From: Ignavibacteria bacterium
Lineage (GTDB): Bacteria; Bacteroidota; Ignavibacteria; Ignavibacteriales; SURF-24
Direction of reading: 5' to 3'
NCBI GenBank assembly: GCA_025612375.1
Contig: JAAXKN010000028.1
Coordinates: 1 to 61,945 of the forward strand
DNA: 61,945 nt
The position numbers and the translations under genes were made by a program. Position 1 is the first letter of the stretch. Each line of letters begins with the position of its first letter. Below, one piece after another: positions 26,434-35,787 of this stretch. The notes beneath the pieces are model-generated. The model saw nothing but the letters and a program-made list of their open reading frames with translations. It ran no database searches and had not been told where the DNA came from.

Positions 26434-27462
26434 ATGAAGAAAATATTGATACTGTTATTCTTAATATACCCGGCTGTACTGGAGGCGCAGATATTTAACA
26501 GAAATGTTTCCAAAACAGGTACCGTTGCGGCAACATTCCTCGAAATCCCCGTCGGGGCCTCGGCAATCGGAATGGGCGGCGCATTTGTAAGCGTCGCCGC
26601 CGACGCTTCAGCCCTGTACTGGAATGCTGCCGGTATAGCATCAATGCAGCAGATGGAATTCATGGCCCAGCATACTAACTGGCTGGCTGGTACCGGCTTC
26701 GACTATGCCGCCCTTATCCTCCCCTTGAGCGGAATCGGAACCTTCGGCTTCAGCTTTACCTCGCTCAATATGCCCGATATGAAGGTTACTACGGTCGATA
26801 TGCCGCAGGGTACGGGCGAATTCTTCTCCGCCGGCGATATGGCTGTCGGCGTCTCCTATGCAATGAGCCTTACAGACCGCTTTTCCATAGGGTTTAATGC
26901 CAAATACATTCAGCAGAAAATCTGGCATGAAACAGCATCAGGCTTTGCGGTCGACTTCAGCACACTCTTCAGGACGGACCTCCTGAACGGTCTCATAATA
27001 GGCGCTGCTATTTCAAACTTCGGCACTTCAATGCAGCTCGCAGGAAGGGATACACGTACATTCGGACGCGTGGACCCTACAAAACAGGGATCCAATGAAA
27101 GGATTCCTTTTGACATTGAAATGGATTCCTGGGACCTGCCGCTTTTTATGCAGCTCGGAATTTCAACAAACGTCGTGAGGACTGAGGAACTCAAATGGAT
27201 TGTCGCCGTCGACGCACTGCACCCGAACGATAACTATGAAAGCGTCAACGTGGGAAGCGAAATCTCTTATCACGATATGGTTTTCTTAAGAGGAGGCTTT
27301 AACTCGCTTTTCCTCAAGCAGAAAGAAGGCGGCCTGTCGCTTGGCATTGGCGTCAGCTCGGGAAATTTCTTCGGGCAGACCGGTATCCGTTTCGACTATG
27401 CATACAGGAATTTCGGCCGCCTGGAAAATATACACGTCTTCTCGGTCGACCTGAGGTTCTAA
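26434..27462 (+). CDS. PorV/UPF0164-like outer membrane protein
   Basis: The 342-residue product has a signal peptide (about 1-18) and a beta-barrel pattern typical of the UPF0164/PorV group: GASAIGMGGAFVSVAADASA, ALYWNAAGIASMQ and many alternating strands ending in FSVDLRF. PorV takes part in release of T9SS cargo to attachment machinery at the cell surface. Lineage-specific paralogues sit beside T9SS cargo genes, as here. The start at 26434 is chosen because the signal peptide begins there; an ATG 63 bases upstream lacks a ribosome binding site. It may serve the preceding cargo protein directly. Confidence 0.83.
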   Translation: MKKILILLFLIYPAVLEAQIFNRNVSKTGTVAATFLEIPVGASAIGMGGAFVSVAADASALYWNAAGIASMQQMEFMAQHTNWLAGTGFDYAALILPLSGIGTFGFSFTSLNMPDMKVTTVDMPQGTGEFFSAGDMAVGVSYAMSLTDRFSIGFNAKYIQQKIWHETASGFAVDFSTLFRTDLLNGLIIGAAISNFGTSMQLAGRDTRTFGRVDPTKQGSNERIPFDIEMDSWDLPLFMQLGISTNVVRTEELKWIVAVDALHPNDNYESVNVGSEISYHDMVFLRGGFNSLFLKQKEGGLSLGIGVSSGNFFGQTGIRFDYAYRNFGRLENIHVFSVDLRF

Positions 27463-27523
27463 AGGACGTAAATCAACTATGAAAATTAAATAATCTGTCA
27501 TACTGTCTAAGATAAAGGAAATT

Positions 27524-29128
27524 ATGCCGTTAGGATGCCATAAAACTATTAAGATAAGCATCGCTATAACTCTCTTCTTATCTTTTTCCGTTATAAATGC
27601 CCAGAATGAGAATGACTTTAAAAAGTTTGACCTGGATAATAATAACTACAAGTCCCTCGTCGTGGCAAAGGTTGGAACGATTAAGATAACCGCACAGGAG
27701 TTTTTAACGAGCTATGAGTTCGGGCCTGCTTTCCTCAAAAGGGAAAAGAACTCCCTCAGGCGCTACCTCGATTTTATGATCTATGAAAAGCTCCTGGCAC
27801 TGGACGGATACTCTAAAGGGCTGGATAAGTCGGATGACGTCAGAATGATGCTCTCCGATATCGAGGGTGACCTTGCAGCCGAAGAAATGTATAAAAAAGA
27901 TATCTGGAATAATATCAGCGTAAGCCAAAAGGAAATTGAGGAAGGCGTTAAAAAAGAGCTCGTTCAGCTTGAGTTAAAGTGGATCTATAAACCTTCCTTT
28001 GAAGAGATAAAAAAAGACTATGAAAAAATACTTAGCGGAACCCCTTTCGACACACTCTTTAATGATCAGTTCCGCATGGGAGTTAAATACGAAGACAGGT
28101 ATCTTTCATCTACAGCCTTCAGCCTTCAGAAGAAAAACCCCATCCTTTCGGCAATAGTTGATACCATGAAGCCCGGAAGCGTAACCCCTCCCGTTAAAAC
28201 GCCTGATGGGTGCTACATACTTAAGTTTCAGAACGAGTGGCATAGCATGATAACTACAGAAAGTGAAATGGAAAAGCTGAAGTACGAGGTTGACCGCGCC
28301 ATATTGAAAGAGAAGGCCGACTCGGCCTCAGACAAATACGTGCAGAGCCTGATGATGAAGGAAAACCCCGTAATTAAAAGAGAGGCCTTTAATATCATTA
28401 AGGCTTACCTTATAAATAAGTTCCTTCCGCCTGAAAAATACAAAGAGTGGAATCCGGAGAAAAACATACTTAAGGATTACCCGGACTTTGACTCATCCGA
28501 TATAACTCCATATGAAAAACTTATACTTGTGGAGAAAAAAGATCAAAGCCTCACCATCCGGGATTTTATGAAGTGGTATACAACGCGTGAGCCTTATATC
28601 AACTTCAATAAATCTTCTCACCAGGCATTCTTTATGTTCCTGCAGAACATAGTCTGGCGCATGGTGCGCGACAACGTCCTGACACGCCTTGCCTTCAGCC
28701 ATGGCTTCCGGAAGTCAGGTGATGTCATATTGCAGAAAAAGTGGTGGAAGGATAAACTCGTCTACTCAAAGATGAAGCTCGATATCGCCTCTTCAATAAA
28801 AATAGATGAAGACAAGGTAAAAGAATTCTACAGCAGCTACCTCCACCGCTATAAAGATGAGAAGGGGAATCCGAAGCCATATGACGAGGTAAAAGACGAG
28901 GTTAAGCGTGACCTTTATTCATATGAGTACGTAAAGAAAGTTGTTAACAGGGTCCTGGGACTAAAGGAGAAAATCCCCGTTAATATAAACGAAGACGTCT
29001 TAAATAAGCTCCCTGTTACGGATAAAGAGGATCCCGGTGCAATTGACGTCTACAGCGTTAAAAACGGCGGAACTTTCATGCGCCAGGCATACCCTGTAAT
29101 AGACTATGAATGGCAGTACTGGAATTAA
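27524..29128 (+). CDS. SurA/parvulin-like periplasmic protein
   Basis: The 534-residue protein has a signal peptide (about 1-26). Its N-terminal helical part (about 40-150, GTIKITAQEFLTSYEFG, LDFMIYEKLLALDGYSKG) resembles SurA-type chaperone domains, and a central segment (about 150-245) has a parvulin-like strand pattern (GSVTPPVKTPDGCYILKF). A second helical region follows. Complete parvulin catalytic residues are not obvious, so it may be chaperone-only. It lies between the PorV-like gene and the ABC transporter genes and could help fold the outer membrane or T9SS proteins of this locus. An AAGGAAA box precedes the start. Confidence 0.7.
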   Translation: MPLGCHKTIKISIAITLFLSFSVINAQNENDFKKFDLDNNNYKSLVVAKVGTIKITAQEFLTSYEFGPAFLKREKNSLRRYLDFMIYEKLLALDGYSKGLDKSDDVRMMLSDIEGDLAAEEMYKKDIWNNISVSQKEIEEGVKKELVQLELKWIYKPSFEEIKKDYEKILSGTPFDTLFNDQFRMGVKYEDRYLSSTAFSLQKKNPILSAIVDTMKPGSVTPPVKTPDGCYILKFQNEWHSMITTESEMEKLKYEVDRAILKEKADSASDKYVQSLMMKENPVIKREAFNIIKAYLINKFLPPEKYKEWNPEKNILKDYPDFDSSDITPYEKLILVEKKDQSLTIRDFMKWYTTREPYINFNKSSHQAFFMFLQNIVWRMVRDNVLTRLAFSHGFRKSGDVILQKKWWKDKLVYSKMKLDIASSIKIDEDKVKEFYSSYLHRYKDEKGNPKPYDEVKDEVKRDLYSYEYVKKVVNRVLGLKEKIPVNINEDVLNKLPVTDKEDPGAIDVYSVKNGGTFMRQAYPVIDYEWQYWN

Positions 29129-29197
29129 TAAAAATCAAAACTAAATAATAAGAGGATTAAAATAACTTTTCCTTTTAGACATATTACAATCCTGCTA

Positions 29198-30466
29198 ATG
29201 GCAATATTGGCTCTGTCTGGTGTCTCATGCAGTAAAAGAGGGGAGACTTCAGGAAAAGGAATGCTCTACTGGAGCTCCAACAACTCAGACGAAATTACTT
29301 TTGCAAGACTCGTTGTTGAGCAGTGGAACCGCCTTAATCCAGATAAACCCCTCAGGTTCCAGCCCGTGCCTGAAGGGCAGTCAAGCGAAGAGGTCGTGCT
29401 TGCAGCTGTCGTTGGCGGAACAACGCCCGACATCTATTCCAATATGTGGCAGGGGGACGTTGAGCTCTACGCCCGCTCGGGCAAGCTCATTGCCTTGGAC
29501 AAAATTCCGGGCTTCCTGGAATTTTTATACCAAAGGTGCGACACTGCCGTTGTTAAGGAAATCACTTCTACCGACGGACACATATATCAGGTCCCGTGGA
29601 AGATTAACCCAATCATGCTCATCTATAACAAAAAAATGTTTGAATCCATCGGTATGAATAATCCCCCTTCAACATACCGCCAGTTTTTTGACGCGGCAAA
29701 AAAAATTAAAAGATTCGACCCCGAAGGGGGCTACGTAAACAGGTGGATCGGATACAGTGAAGTGCTAGTAACGTGGTGGCAGAGATTCTTCGACTTTTAC
29801 CCCCTTTACCTTGCAGCCTCAGGAGGCGCCCCATTGGTAAAGAATAACAAGGTGGTCTTTAATAATAAATACGCCGTTGAAGTCTTCAGGTTCTTAAAAA
29901 CATTGTACGACAACGGTTTCTTCCCGAGGGAAAGACTTTCTGCCCGGCGCGACCCCTTCTTAGGGGGCGACATTGCAACACGCTTTACGGGGCCGTGGGA
30001 AATTGTGCACGCGGAGCGCTTTAAGCCCGAGGGCTTTGAGTACGGGTTTTCAGGGCTCCCTGTTCCCGCGGACTCACTAATTGGACGCGCTTACACTTAC
30101 GGCGATCCCAAAAATATAGTGATCTTTAATACGTGCAAAGACCCCGCAAGGGCTTGGGAATTTATTAAACTCATGATTACACCTGAAAACGACCTTTTAA
30201 TGCTTAAGACAACAACACAGCTTCCAAGGCGTAAGGACCTGACAGAAAACGCCGGGTTCCTCGGCTACTTTAAGGACAATCCCCGGATGATGACCTTTGC
30301 AAGACAGTCAAAGTATGTGCGTGGCACGGACTCTTCCCCAGTCCTGAAGGAAATTTTTGACGCCATTTCCCAGCAGTACGAAGCCTGCGTTGTTTACGGA
30401 AAGAAAACGCCCGAAGAGGCAATTAACGATGCGGCAAAGGCTGCAAGTCTCATTATTTTACAATAA
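29198..30466 (+). CDS. ABC sugar-importer substrate-binding lipoprotein
   Basis: The 422-residue protein matches family 1 extracellular solute-binding proteins for oligosaccharides (GTTPDIYSNMWQGDVELYA, IYQVPWKINPIMLIYNKKMF, GDIATRFTGPWEI). A lipobox-like LSGVSC places the lipid-bearing Cys at residue 11. From this ATG the signal peptide is too short and lacks basic residues. Upstream in frame are good n-region codons (KITFPFRHITILL) and an AAGAGGA box, but no ATG, GTG or TTG, so the true start may be ATA at 29162 or ATT at 29156. The two permease genes follow directly. Confidence 0.87.
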   Translation: MAILALSGVSCSKRGETSGKGMLYWSSNNSDEITFARLVVEQWNRLNPDKPLRFQPVPEGQSSEEVVLAAVVGGTTPDIYSNMWQGDVELYARSGKLIALDKIPGFLEFLYQRCDTAVVKEITSTDGHIYQVPWKINPIMLIYNKKMFESIGMNNPPSTYRQFFDAAKKIKRFDPEGGYVNRWIGYSEVLVTWWQRFFDFYPLYLAASGGAPLVKNNKVVFNNKYAVEVFRFLKTLYDNGFFPRERLSARRDPFLGGDIATRFTGPWEIVHAERFKPEGFEYGFSGLPVPADSLIGRAYTYGDPKNIVIFNTCKDPARAWEFIKLMITPENDLLMLKTTTQLPRRKDLTENAGFLGYFKDNPRMMTFARQSKYVRGTDSSPVLKEIFDAISQQYEACVVYGKKTPEEAINDAAKAASLIILQ

Positions 30467-30478
30467 TACTTCTATCTG

Positions 30479-31342
30479 ATGAAAAAGGAAAAGAAAATAG
30501 TACCGTACCTTATGATTGCACCCTACGTCCTGCATTTCCTTATTTTCGTGTCCTTCCCCGTGGTCTTTTCCTTTATACTGATGTTTAACCAGTGGAATAT
30601 TATCTCCCCAATGAAATTTGTAGGGCTTCAGAATTTCTACAAACTTTTCCAGGACGCGCAGTTTTTCAGGGCCATACTTAACACGCTCGTTTTTCTTGTA
30701 ATCCATATTCCTCTGCAGATAATAACAGCACTCTTCTTTGCCGTTTTATTAAACCAGAAAGTCAGGTTTATAGGGTTTTTCCGTGCGGCATATTTTCTCC
30801 CCGTCATCGTCTCGGGCGTGGTGGTTACAATTTTGTGGCAGCAGCTCTACGCGTTTGAAAGCGGTCTTTTTAACCGCCTCCTTTCATCCATCGGGCTTTC
30901 AAAAGTGGGATGGCTTGTAAACCCTAACGTTGCAATGCCTTCAATTGCAATTATGGCAACATGGAAAAATGTGGGGCTTTATATCGTGCTTTTCTTAGTC
31001 GGCCTCCAGACCGTGCCGCCGCAGCTCTATGAAGCAGCGGAACTTGAAGGGGCAGGAGCGTGGCAGAAGTTCCGATACGTTACTTTTCCTATGATTAATC
31101 CTACGGTTTTCCTGGTCCTCGTGCTTTCAACTATAGGAGGGTTTTCTCTTTTTATCGAGCCTTATGTAATGACCGACGGCGGCCCCTTAAATGCCACACT
31201 CTCGGCCGTGCTTTACATATACCGCCAGGGATTCTATTACTACCATATGGGCTACGCTGCGGCGCTCGGGTTCTTTTTTGCTGCCATTATCCTCCTGGTT
31301 ATTGTTCTGCAGAGAAGATATATTGAAAAGGAGACAGGATGA
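30479..31342 (+). CDS. ABC sugar-importer permease, MalF/UgpA-type
   Basis: The 287-residue protein has six predicted membrane helices. Its conserved cytoplasmic loop EAAELEGAGAWQKFRYVTFP (about residues 190-209) follows the EAA-x3-G pattern that docks with the ATPase. This is the first permease of a CUT1-type oligosaccharide importer. It lies 12 bases after the binding-protein gene and overlaps the second permease gene by four bases. No ATPase gene is found anywhere in the window, so a shared MsmK/MalK-type ATPase encoded elsewhere is the likely energiser. Confidence 0.92.
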   Translation: MKKEKKIVPYLMIAPYVLHFLIFVSFPVVFSFILMFNQWNIISPMKFVGLQNFYKLFQDAQFFRAILNTLVFLVIHIPLQIITALFFAVLLNQKVRFIGFFRAAYFLPVIVSGVVVTILWQQLYAFESGLFNRLLSSIGLSKVGWLVNPNVAMPSIAIMATWKNVGLYIVLFLVGLQTVPPQLYEAAELEGAGAWQKFRYVTFPMINPTVFLVLVLSTIGGFSLFIEPYVMTDGGPLNATLSAVLYIYRQGFYYYHMGYAAALGFFFAAIILLVIVLQRRYIEKETG

Positions 31343-32148
31343 AAAAAGCTCTTGTATACCTGGCCTTAACACTAGGGGCCGTAATATTTATATATCCCTT
31401 TATATGGATGCTCTCAGCCTCCTTTGCCCCGGAGCGCGAGATCGGAAGCCTGGTCTTTATGCCTGACACGTTTACTACAACGAGCTATACGCAGGTGCTG
31501 GATAAGATCCCCGTTACAAGATCACTTGTAAACTCCCTTTTTGTTGCGCTCTCAATTACATTTGCCGTCATCCTTTTCGGCTCAATGGTCGGCTACGCTT
31601 TAACGCACCTCGACTTTAAGGGCAAGAGCCTCATCTTCTATGTAATTATTTTTACCATGACGCTCCCGTTCCAGATAACACTCATACCGCAGTACATACT
31701 TATGGTCAGGTTCCACTGGGTTGACACATACCTCGCGCTTATTGTGCCTTATGCCGTAAACGGACTTTCCATTATAATGTTCCAGCAGTACTTCAAATCC
31801 ATACCTAAGGATATGATAGACGCGGCACGCATCGATGGGTGCGGGGAGTTCAGGATCCTTTTCCAGATCCTCTGGCCTAACTCAATCCCCGCAATTATTA
31901 CAGTGGGAATAATAACGTTTATGGGAGCCTGGAATGAAGTCCTCTGGCCTATAATAGTAATAAGAAACCAGGACCTGATGACAATGCCCCAGCTCATAAC
32001 GCTTTTTGCCGTTGGAGGAAGAGCAGAATCTCAGCTTGGCGTCAAGCTTGCCGCGGCTGTAATGCTCGCAGTCCCCATTGTTGTAGCCTATGCATTCTTC
32101 CAGAAATATTTCATCCAGAGCATGGCATCTTCAGGAATGAAAGAGTGA
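31339..32148 (+). CDS. ABC sugar-importer permease, MalG/UgpE-type
   Basis: The 269-residue protein has six membrane helices and the EAA-type loop DAARIDGCGEFRILFQILWP (about residues 160-179), as in MalG-type inner-membrane permeases. Its ATG overlaps the stop codon of the preceding permease (ATGA), which implies translational coupling. Together with the binding lipoprotein it forms a CUT1-type importer that should bring oligosaccharides into the cytoplasm for the two GH130-family enzymes encoded next. An AT-rich low-complexity stretch follows the stop codon. Confidence 0.92.
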   Translation: MKKALVYLALTLGAVIFIYPFIWMLSASFAPEREIGSLVFMPDTFTTTSYTQVLDKIPVTRSLVNSLFVALSITFAVILFGSMVGYALTHLDFKGKSLIFYVIIFTMTLPFQITLIPQYILMVRFHWVDTYLALIVPYAVNGLSIIMFQQYFKSIPKDMIDAARIDGCGEFRILFQILWPNSIPAIITVGIITFMGAWNEVLWPIIVIRNQDLMTMPQLITLFAVGGRAESQLGVKLAAAVMLAVPIVVAYAFFQKYFIQSMASSGMKE

Positions 32149-32151
32149 AGT

Positions 32152-32250
32152 CAATTAAAAATTAAAAATTAAAAAGTATAAGAACTTAAAACTCAAAACT
32201 TAAAATTCATAATTCATAATTCATAATTCAACATTAAGCATTCAACATTT
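32152..32250. repeat. AT-rich low-complexity stretch
   Basis: This gap consists of short imperfect tandem repeats: AATTAAAA three times at the left, CATAATT three to four times in the middle, and ATTCAACATT-like units at the right. It separates the permease genes from the first GH130 gene, whose ATG follows directly with no clear ribosome binding site. Confidence 0.7.
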
Positions 32251-33492
32251 ATGAAAGACCTGATAAACTTTACCGACATAAAACTCACCCCCGATCCTTC
32301 CCGGGTCTTGATGCAGCCATTTTATCCCGGCAGTGAAGAAAGGGTTAAAAGGGTGCTGGAAAGAATAATGAGCCTGGATGAAAAGAAAGCCGGGGAGCTC
32401 TTTGAGAACGTCATGGCTAATTTTTCCGGAAGGCACAGGAACACTTCTGAAACGTTTGAGAATAATTTTAAGATCATTGAAAAATACTTGCCCCGGCCCG
32501 TTACGCCTCATAGACGCCTTTTGATAGGAGCGTACTTCTCAAAGGAGTATTCAATTGAATCGGCCGCGCTGTTCAACCCTTCAATTGTCCCGCACTTTCG
32601 GGATCCCGCCTCGGGCAGGTTTATAATGAGCTTAAGAGCCACGGGTGAAGGACACATCTCTTCAATAGAATTCAGGGAGGGCACAATAGACGGCGGCAAA
32701 GTCACTCTGGACCCTTATTCAAAGTTTCTTGACGCAGGTGAGGCAGTAAGTGAAAGTGAAGATTCCTATGAGATAAAATTCCGGGATGAGGTGCCGCTTT
32801 CAGAAAAAGTCCTTTTCCCCTATAGTCCTTCTGAATCCAACGGAATGGAAGACGCGCGCTTTGTAAGATTTATTAGTGACAATGAAAGCCCCGTCTATTA
32901 TGCAACTTATACGGCTTATAACGGCCACAGGACTTCTATCGGTCTCATTGAAACAAGTGACTTCAGGGACTTCAAAATAAGCCGCCTTCAGGGCAGTGAA
33001 GTCAAAGATAAGGGGATGGCACTCTTCCCAAAGAAAGTGGGAGGGCGCTTTATGATGATCTCCCGCCAGGATGGGGAAAACCTTTACATCATGGATTCCG
33101 ACAGTGTCGGTACGTGGAATAAAAAAAGCCTCCTCAAGGTGCCGGTCTTTGAATGGGAGTTCGTTCAGGTGGGTAACTGCGGCTCACCCCTTGAAACTGA
33201 AGCCGGCTGGCTCCTTATGACTCACAGCGTGGGGGCTTTGAGATCATACTTCATCTCGGCAGTCTTACTCGACCTTAACGACCCTTCAAAGGTAACAGGC
33301 TACCTTCCTGAAGTGCTTATTTCGCCGACGGAAAAAACCCGCGAAGGCTATGTGCCGAACGTCGTCTATTCCTGCGGCTCAATGATCCACATGGGAAAAC
33401 TTATTATACCTTACGCCATGGCCGACTCGGCTTCGGGCATCGCAGTCGTAGATGTAAATGAACTCTTAAACCGTTTTGTAAGAACTATGTAA
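32251..33492 (+). CDS. GH130-family mannoside phosphorylase/hydrolase (long form)
   Basis: The 413-residue protein shows the five-bladed propeller pattern of GH130. It has the conserved Asp201 in GMEDARF, the position of the proton donor in the family's ED(P)R motif, plus RRLLIGAYFSKEYSIESAALFNPSI and SRQDGENLYIMDS. Family members phosphorolyse beta-1,4-mannosides or hydrolyse beta-1,2-mannosides; the latter usually lack the phosphate-binding basic residues. The N-terminus has about 80 extra residues compared with short GH130 enzymes. No signal peptide is visible, so it acts in the cytoplasm, probably on sugars imported by the ABC system encoded upstream. The exact activity is open. Confidence 0.85.
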   Translation: MKDLINFTDIKLTPDPSRVLMQPFYPGSEERVKRVLERIMSLDEKKAGELFENVMANFSGRHRNTSETFENNFKIIEKYLPRPVTPHRRLLIGAYFSKEYSIESAALFNPSIVPHFRDPASGRFIMSLRATGEGHISSIEFREGTIDGGKVTLDPYSKFLDAGEAVSESEDSYEIKFRDEVPLSEKVLFPYSPSESNGMEDARFVRFISDNESPVYYATYTAYNGHRTSIGLIETSDFRDFKISRLQGSEVKDKGMALFPKKVGGRFMMISRQDGENLYIMDSDSVGTWNKKSLLKVPVFEWEFVQVGNCGSPLETEAGWLLMTHSVGALRSYFISAVLLDLNDPSKVTGYLPEVLISPTEKTREGYVPNVVYSCGSMIHMGKLIIPYAMADSASGIAVVDVNELLNRFVRTM

Positions 33493-33526
33493 ATATAAAT
33501 AGCTTAATGAAACAGAGGTGGAAAAG

Positions 33527-34429
33527 ATGGGAATATTAAAAAGCGGCTTAAACCCTATACTTACAAAGGAAAATGTTCCTTTCCGCGTAAACAGTATTTT
33601 TAACGCCGGGGCGGTAAAATTTAAGGACCAGTACCTCCTGCTCTGCCGCGTGGAGATGCCTAACGGCAGGTCGTCTTTTGTACTTGCAAGAAGCATTGAC
33701 GGCAAAAACTTTAAGGTGGACGCTGCCCCCTGCCTTAGTCCCGAAGAACACGGTGAGTTCTATGAGTTTGTTGAGTGGGGAATTGAAGACCCCAGAATTA
33801 CAAAGATAAAAGATAAATACTATATCACTTATACAGGTTACTCCAACTATATGCCCCTTGTCATGCTCGCGGTTACAGATGACTTTAAGGATTTTGACAT
33901 TCTGGGACCCATAACGGAACCCTCAAACAAGGACTGCACACTTTTCCCGGAAAAAATTCATGGCGATTACTGGAAAATGGACCGCCCTTCAAATGAATCG
34001 AGGAACTATATATGGCTCAGCAAAAGCCCTGACATGGAACACTGGGGAGGATACAAATTCCTCATGGGCCCCACACCCGGAACCTGGCAGGCCGATAAGG
34101 TCGGAGGCTCAACCCCGCCGGTAAGAACAAAGAAGGGGTGGCTTTTATTATATCACGGCGTGCGCGGCTTTGGAATAAGCAACATTTACAAGATAAGCGT
34201 AATGATGCTTGACCTTAAGGAACCGTGGAGGATTATTGGCAAAAGCCCCGAACCCATACTCATGCCGGAGAATGACTATGAAAGAGTGGGCGACGTTCAG
34301 AACGTGGTCTTTACAAACGGCTGGGTCCTTGAGGATAGCGGGGAAGTGAAGATCTATTATTCGGGGGCCGACTCCAATATCTGCCTTGCTACTACAAGCG
34401 TGGATTATTTAATTTCATTATGCAAATGA
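33527..34429 (+). CDS. GH130-family mannoside phosphorylase (short form)
   Basis: The 300-residue protein is a compact GH130 enzyme with the canonical EDPR motif (Asp88 as likely proton donor), NAGAVKFKDQYLLLCRVE near the N-terminus, and YHGVRGFGISNIYKISVMML in the later blades. Short GH130 enzymes include mannosylglucose and mannooligosaccharide phosphorylases that release mannose 1-phosphate. No signal peptide is present, so cytoplasmic action is expected. The start at 33527 is preferred; a GTG nine bases upstream lies inside the ribosome binding site GAGGTGG. Together with the long GH130 enzyme it points to mannan as the target of this locus. Confidence 0.87.
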   Translation: MGILKSGLNPILTKENVPFRVNSIFNAGAVKFKDQYLLLCRVEMPNGRSSFVLARSIDGKNFKVDAAPCLSPEEHGEFYEFVEWGIEDPRITKIKDKYYITYTGYSNYMPLVMLAVTDDFKDFDILGPITEPSNKDCTLFPEKIHGDYWKMDRPSNESRNYIWLSKSPDMEHWGGYKFLMGPTPGTWQADKVGGSTPPVRTKKGWLLLYHGVRGFGISNIYKISVMMLDLKEPWRIIGKSPEPILMPENDYERVGDVQNVVFTNGWVLEDSGEVKIYYSGADSNICLATTSVDYLISLCK

Positions 34430-34494
34430 AATCTCGGGCCGCATCCTGAAATTAGTCTTTGAAAATAAATTCTCCTTTTTTTAAGGATTATAAT

Positions 34495-35787
34495 ATGCTT
34501 TTAAGAATTACTGCAGCACTTGTGCTTATTTTTTCCTCCTCCTTCGCCCCGTGCCTTAATGCCCAGGATGAGGTGGATACCAGCATCGTTAACTCGTCGC
34601 ACCTGGACCGCCTTTATGAAAAGATAAATCTGGACGGCAGGGATATGGCAATTGTCCATATATACGCCGAGGCACCGGACTATAACTGGACTGAAGCCAA
34701 AGGAGAGGGCATTGCATGTGTCGACGATGTGGCGCGTGCTGCAATTTTTTACCTCAGGTATTTTAACGTTACACATAATGCCGCACACCTGATAAGAACA
34801 AAACTCCTGCTGGAATTCCTTTTCTATATGCAGGCCGAAAACGGACTCTTCTATAACTTCATCAACAGCGACCACTCAATTAATAAAGAAGGTGCTAACA
34901 GCAAGCCTCTTGCCGACTGGTGGAGCTGGCGTGCGCTATGGGCAATGGGCGAGGCTTACAGATATTTTTATGAAAAGGATAAGGACCTTTCAATGCGCCT
35001 CCAGAATAGCCTTATTAAAGGCTTCGAATCCATAAAGGAGTTTATAAACCGCTACCCAAAGAAAACCGATGTCCAGGGGCGCCGCCTTCCTACATGGCTC
35101 CCGTATCAGTACGCTTCCGACCAGGCCTCGGTACTCATACTGGCCCTTGCACCTTTTTATCAGGTGAGCAAGGATACTCTGGTTAAACGCTATATAGAAC
35201 ACCTGGCATCTGGAATAATGGTTATGCAGGCAGGGGACTCTCTGAAATTCCCATACGGCGCTTTCTTAAGCTGGGAGAACATCTGGCACGCCTGGGGATC
35301 TAATCAGCCGGAGGCACTTCTTGTCTCAGGGGATGCTCTGAAAAGCAAGACTTATGAAAAAGACGTAAAGCTCGCACTCGATTATTTCTATGGCTACCTG
35401 ATGAAGGAAAATTACCTCAATGAGTTCAGCGTCGTTAACGACTCGGCTGAGAACCTCTCCCGGTTCCCGCAGATCGCCTATGGCATAGGTCCCATGGTAA
35501 CCTCCTGCCTCCAGGCGGCAAAGGTGTTTAACGATCCCTCTTATTCGGAGAAGGGAGCTAAAATTGCATCCTGGTTTTTAGGCAATAACGCCGCGGGAAT
35601 AACAATGTACGAGGCAAAAACAGGCAGATGCTTCGATGGAATAGTTTCGGCTGACAAGGTAAACTATAACTCCGGCGCCGAATCCACAATTGAAGCCCTG
35701 CTGGCAATACTTGCAGTTGAGGCAAACCCACAGGCCAGGCAGGTAATGATGGAATATTTCAGCCGGACCGGAAAAAAGAAAGAGTAA
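34495..35787 (+). CDS. Secreted six-hairpin-type (alpha/alpha-barrel) protein, putative glycosidase
   Basis: Read from 34495, where an AAGGA box precedes the ATG, the product is 430 residues with a signal peptide (about 1-24). The rest is helix-rich with repeated aromatic motifs (DDVARAAIFYLRYF, ADWWSWRALWAMGEAYRYF, SWENIWHAWGSNQPEALL), a pattern seen in (alpha/alpha)6-barrel glycosidases. I cannot assign a GH family or name the catalytic residues. It is likely periplasmic and trims glycans before ABC import. The next gene starts at the base after its stop codon. Confidence 0.7.
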   Translation: MLLRITAALVLIFSSSFAPCLNAQDEVDTSIVNSSHLDRLYEKINLDGRDMAIVHIYAEAPDYNWTEAKGEGIACVDDVARAAIFYLRYFNVTHNAAHLIRTKLLLEFLFYMQAENGLFYNFINSDHSINKEGANSKPLADWWSWRALWAMGEAYRYFYEKDKDLSMRLQNSLIKGFESIKEFINRYPKKTDVQGRRLPTWLPYQYASDQASVLILALAPFYQVSKDTLVKRYIEHLASGIMVMQAGDSLKFPYGAFLSWENIWHAWGSNQPEALLVSGDALKSKTYEKDVKLALDYFYGYLMKENYLNEFSVVNDSAENLSRFPQIAYGIGPMVTSCLQAAKVFNDPSYSEKGAKIASWFLGNNAAGITMYEAKTGRCFDGIVSADKVNYNSGAESTIEALLAILAVEANPQARQVMMEYFSRTGKKKE

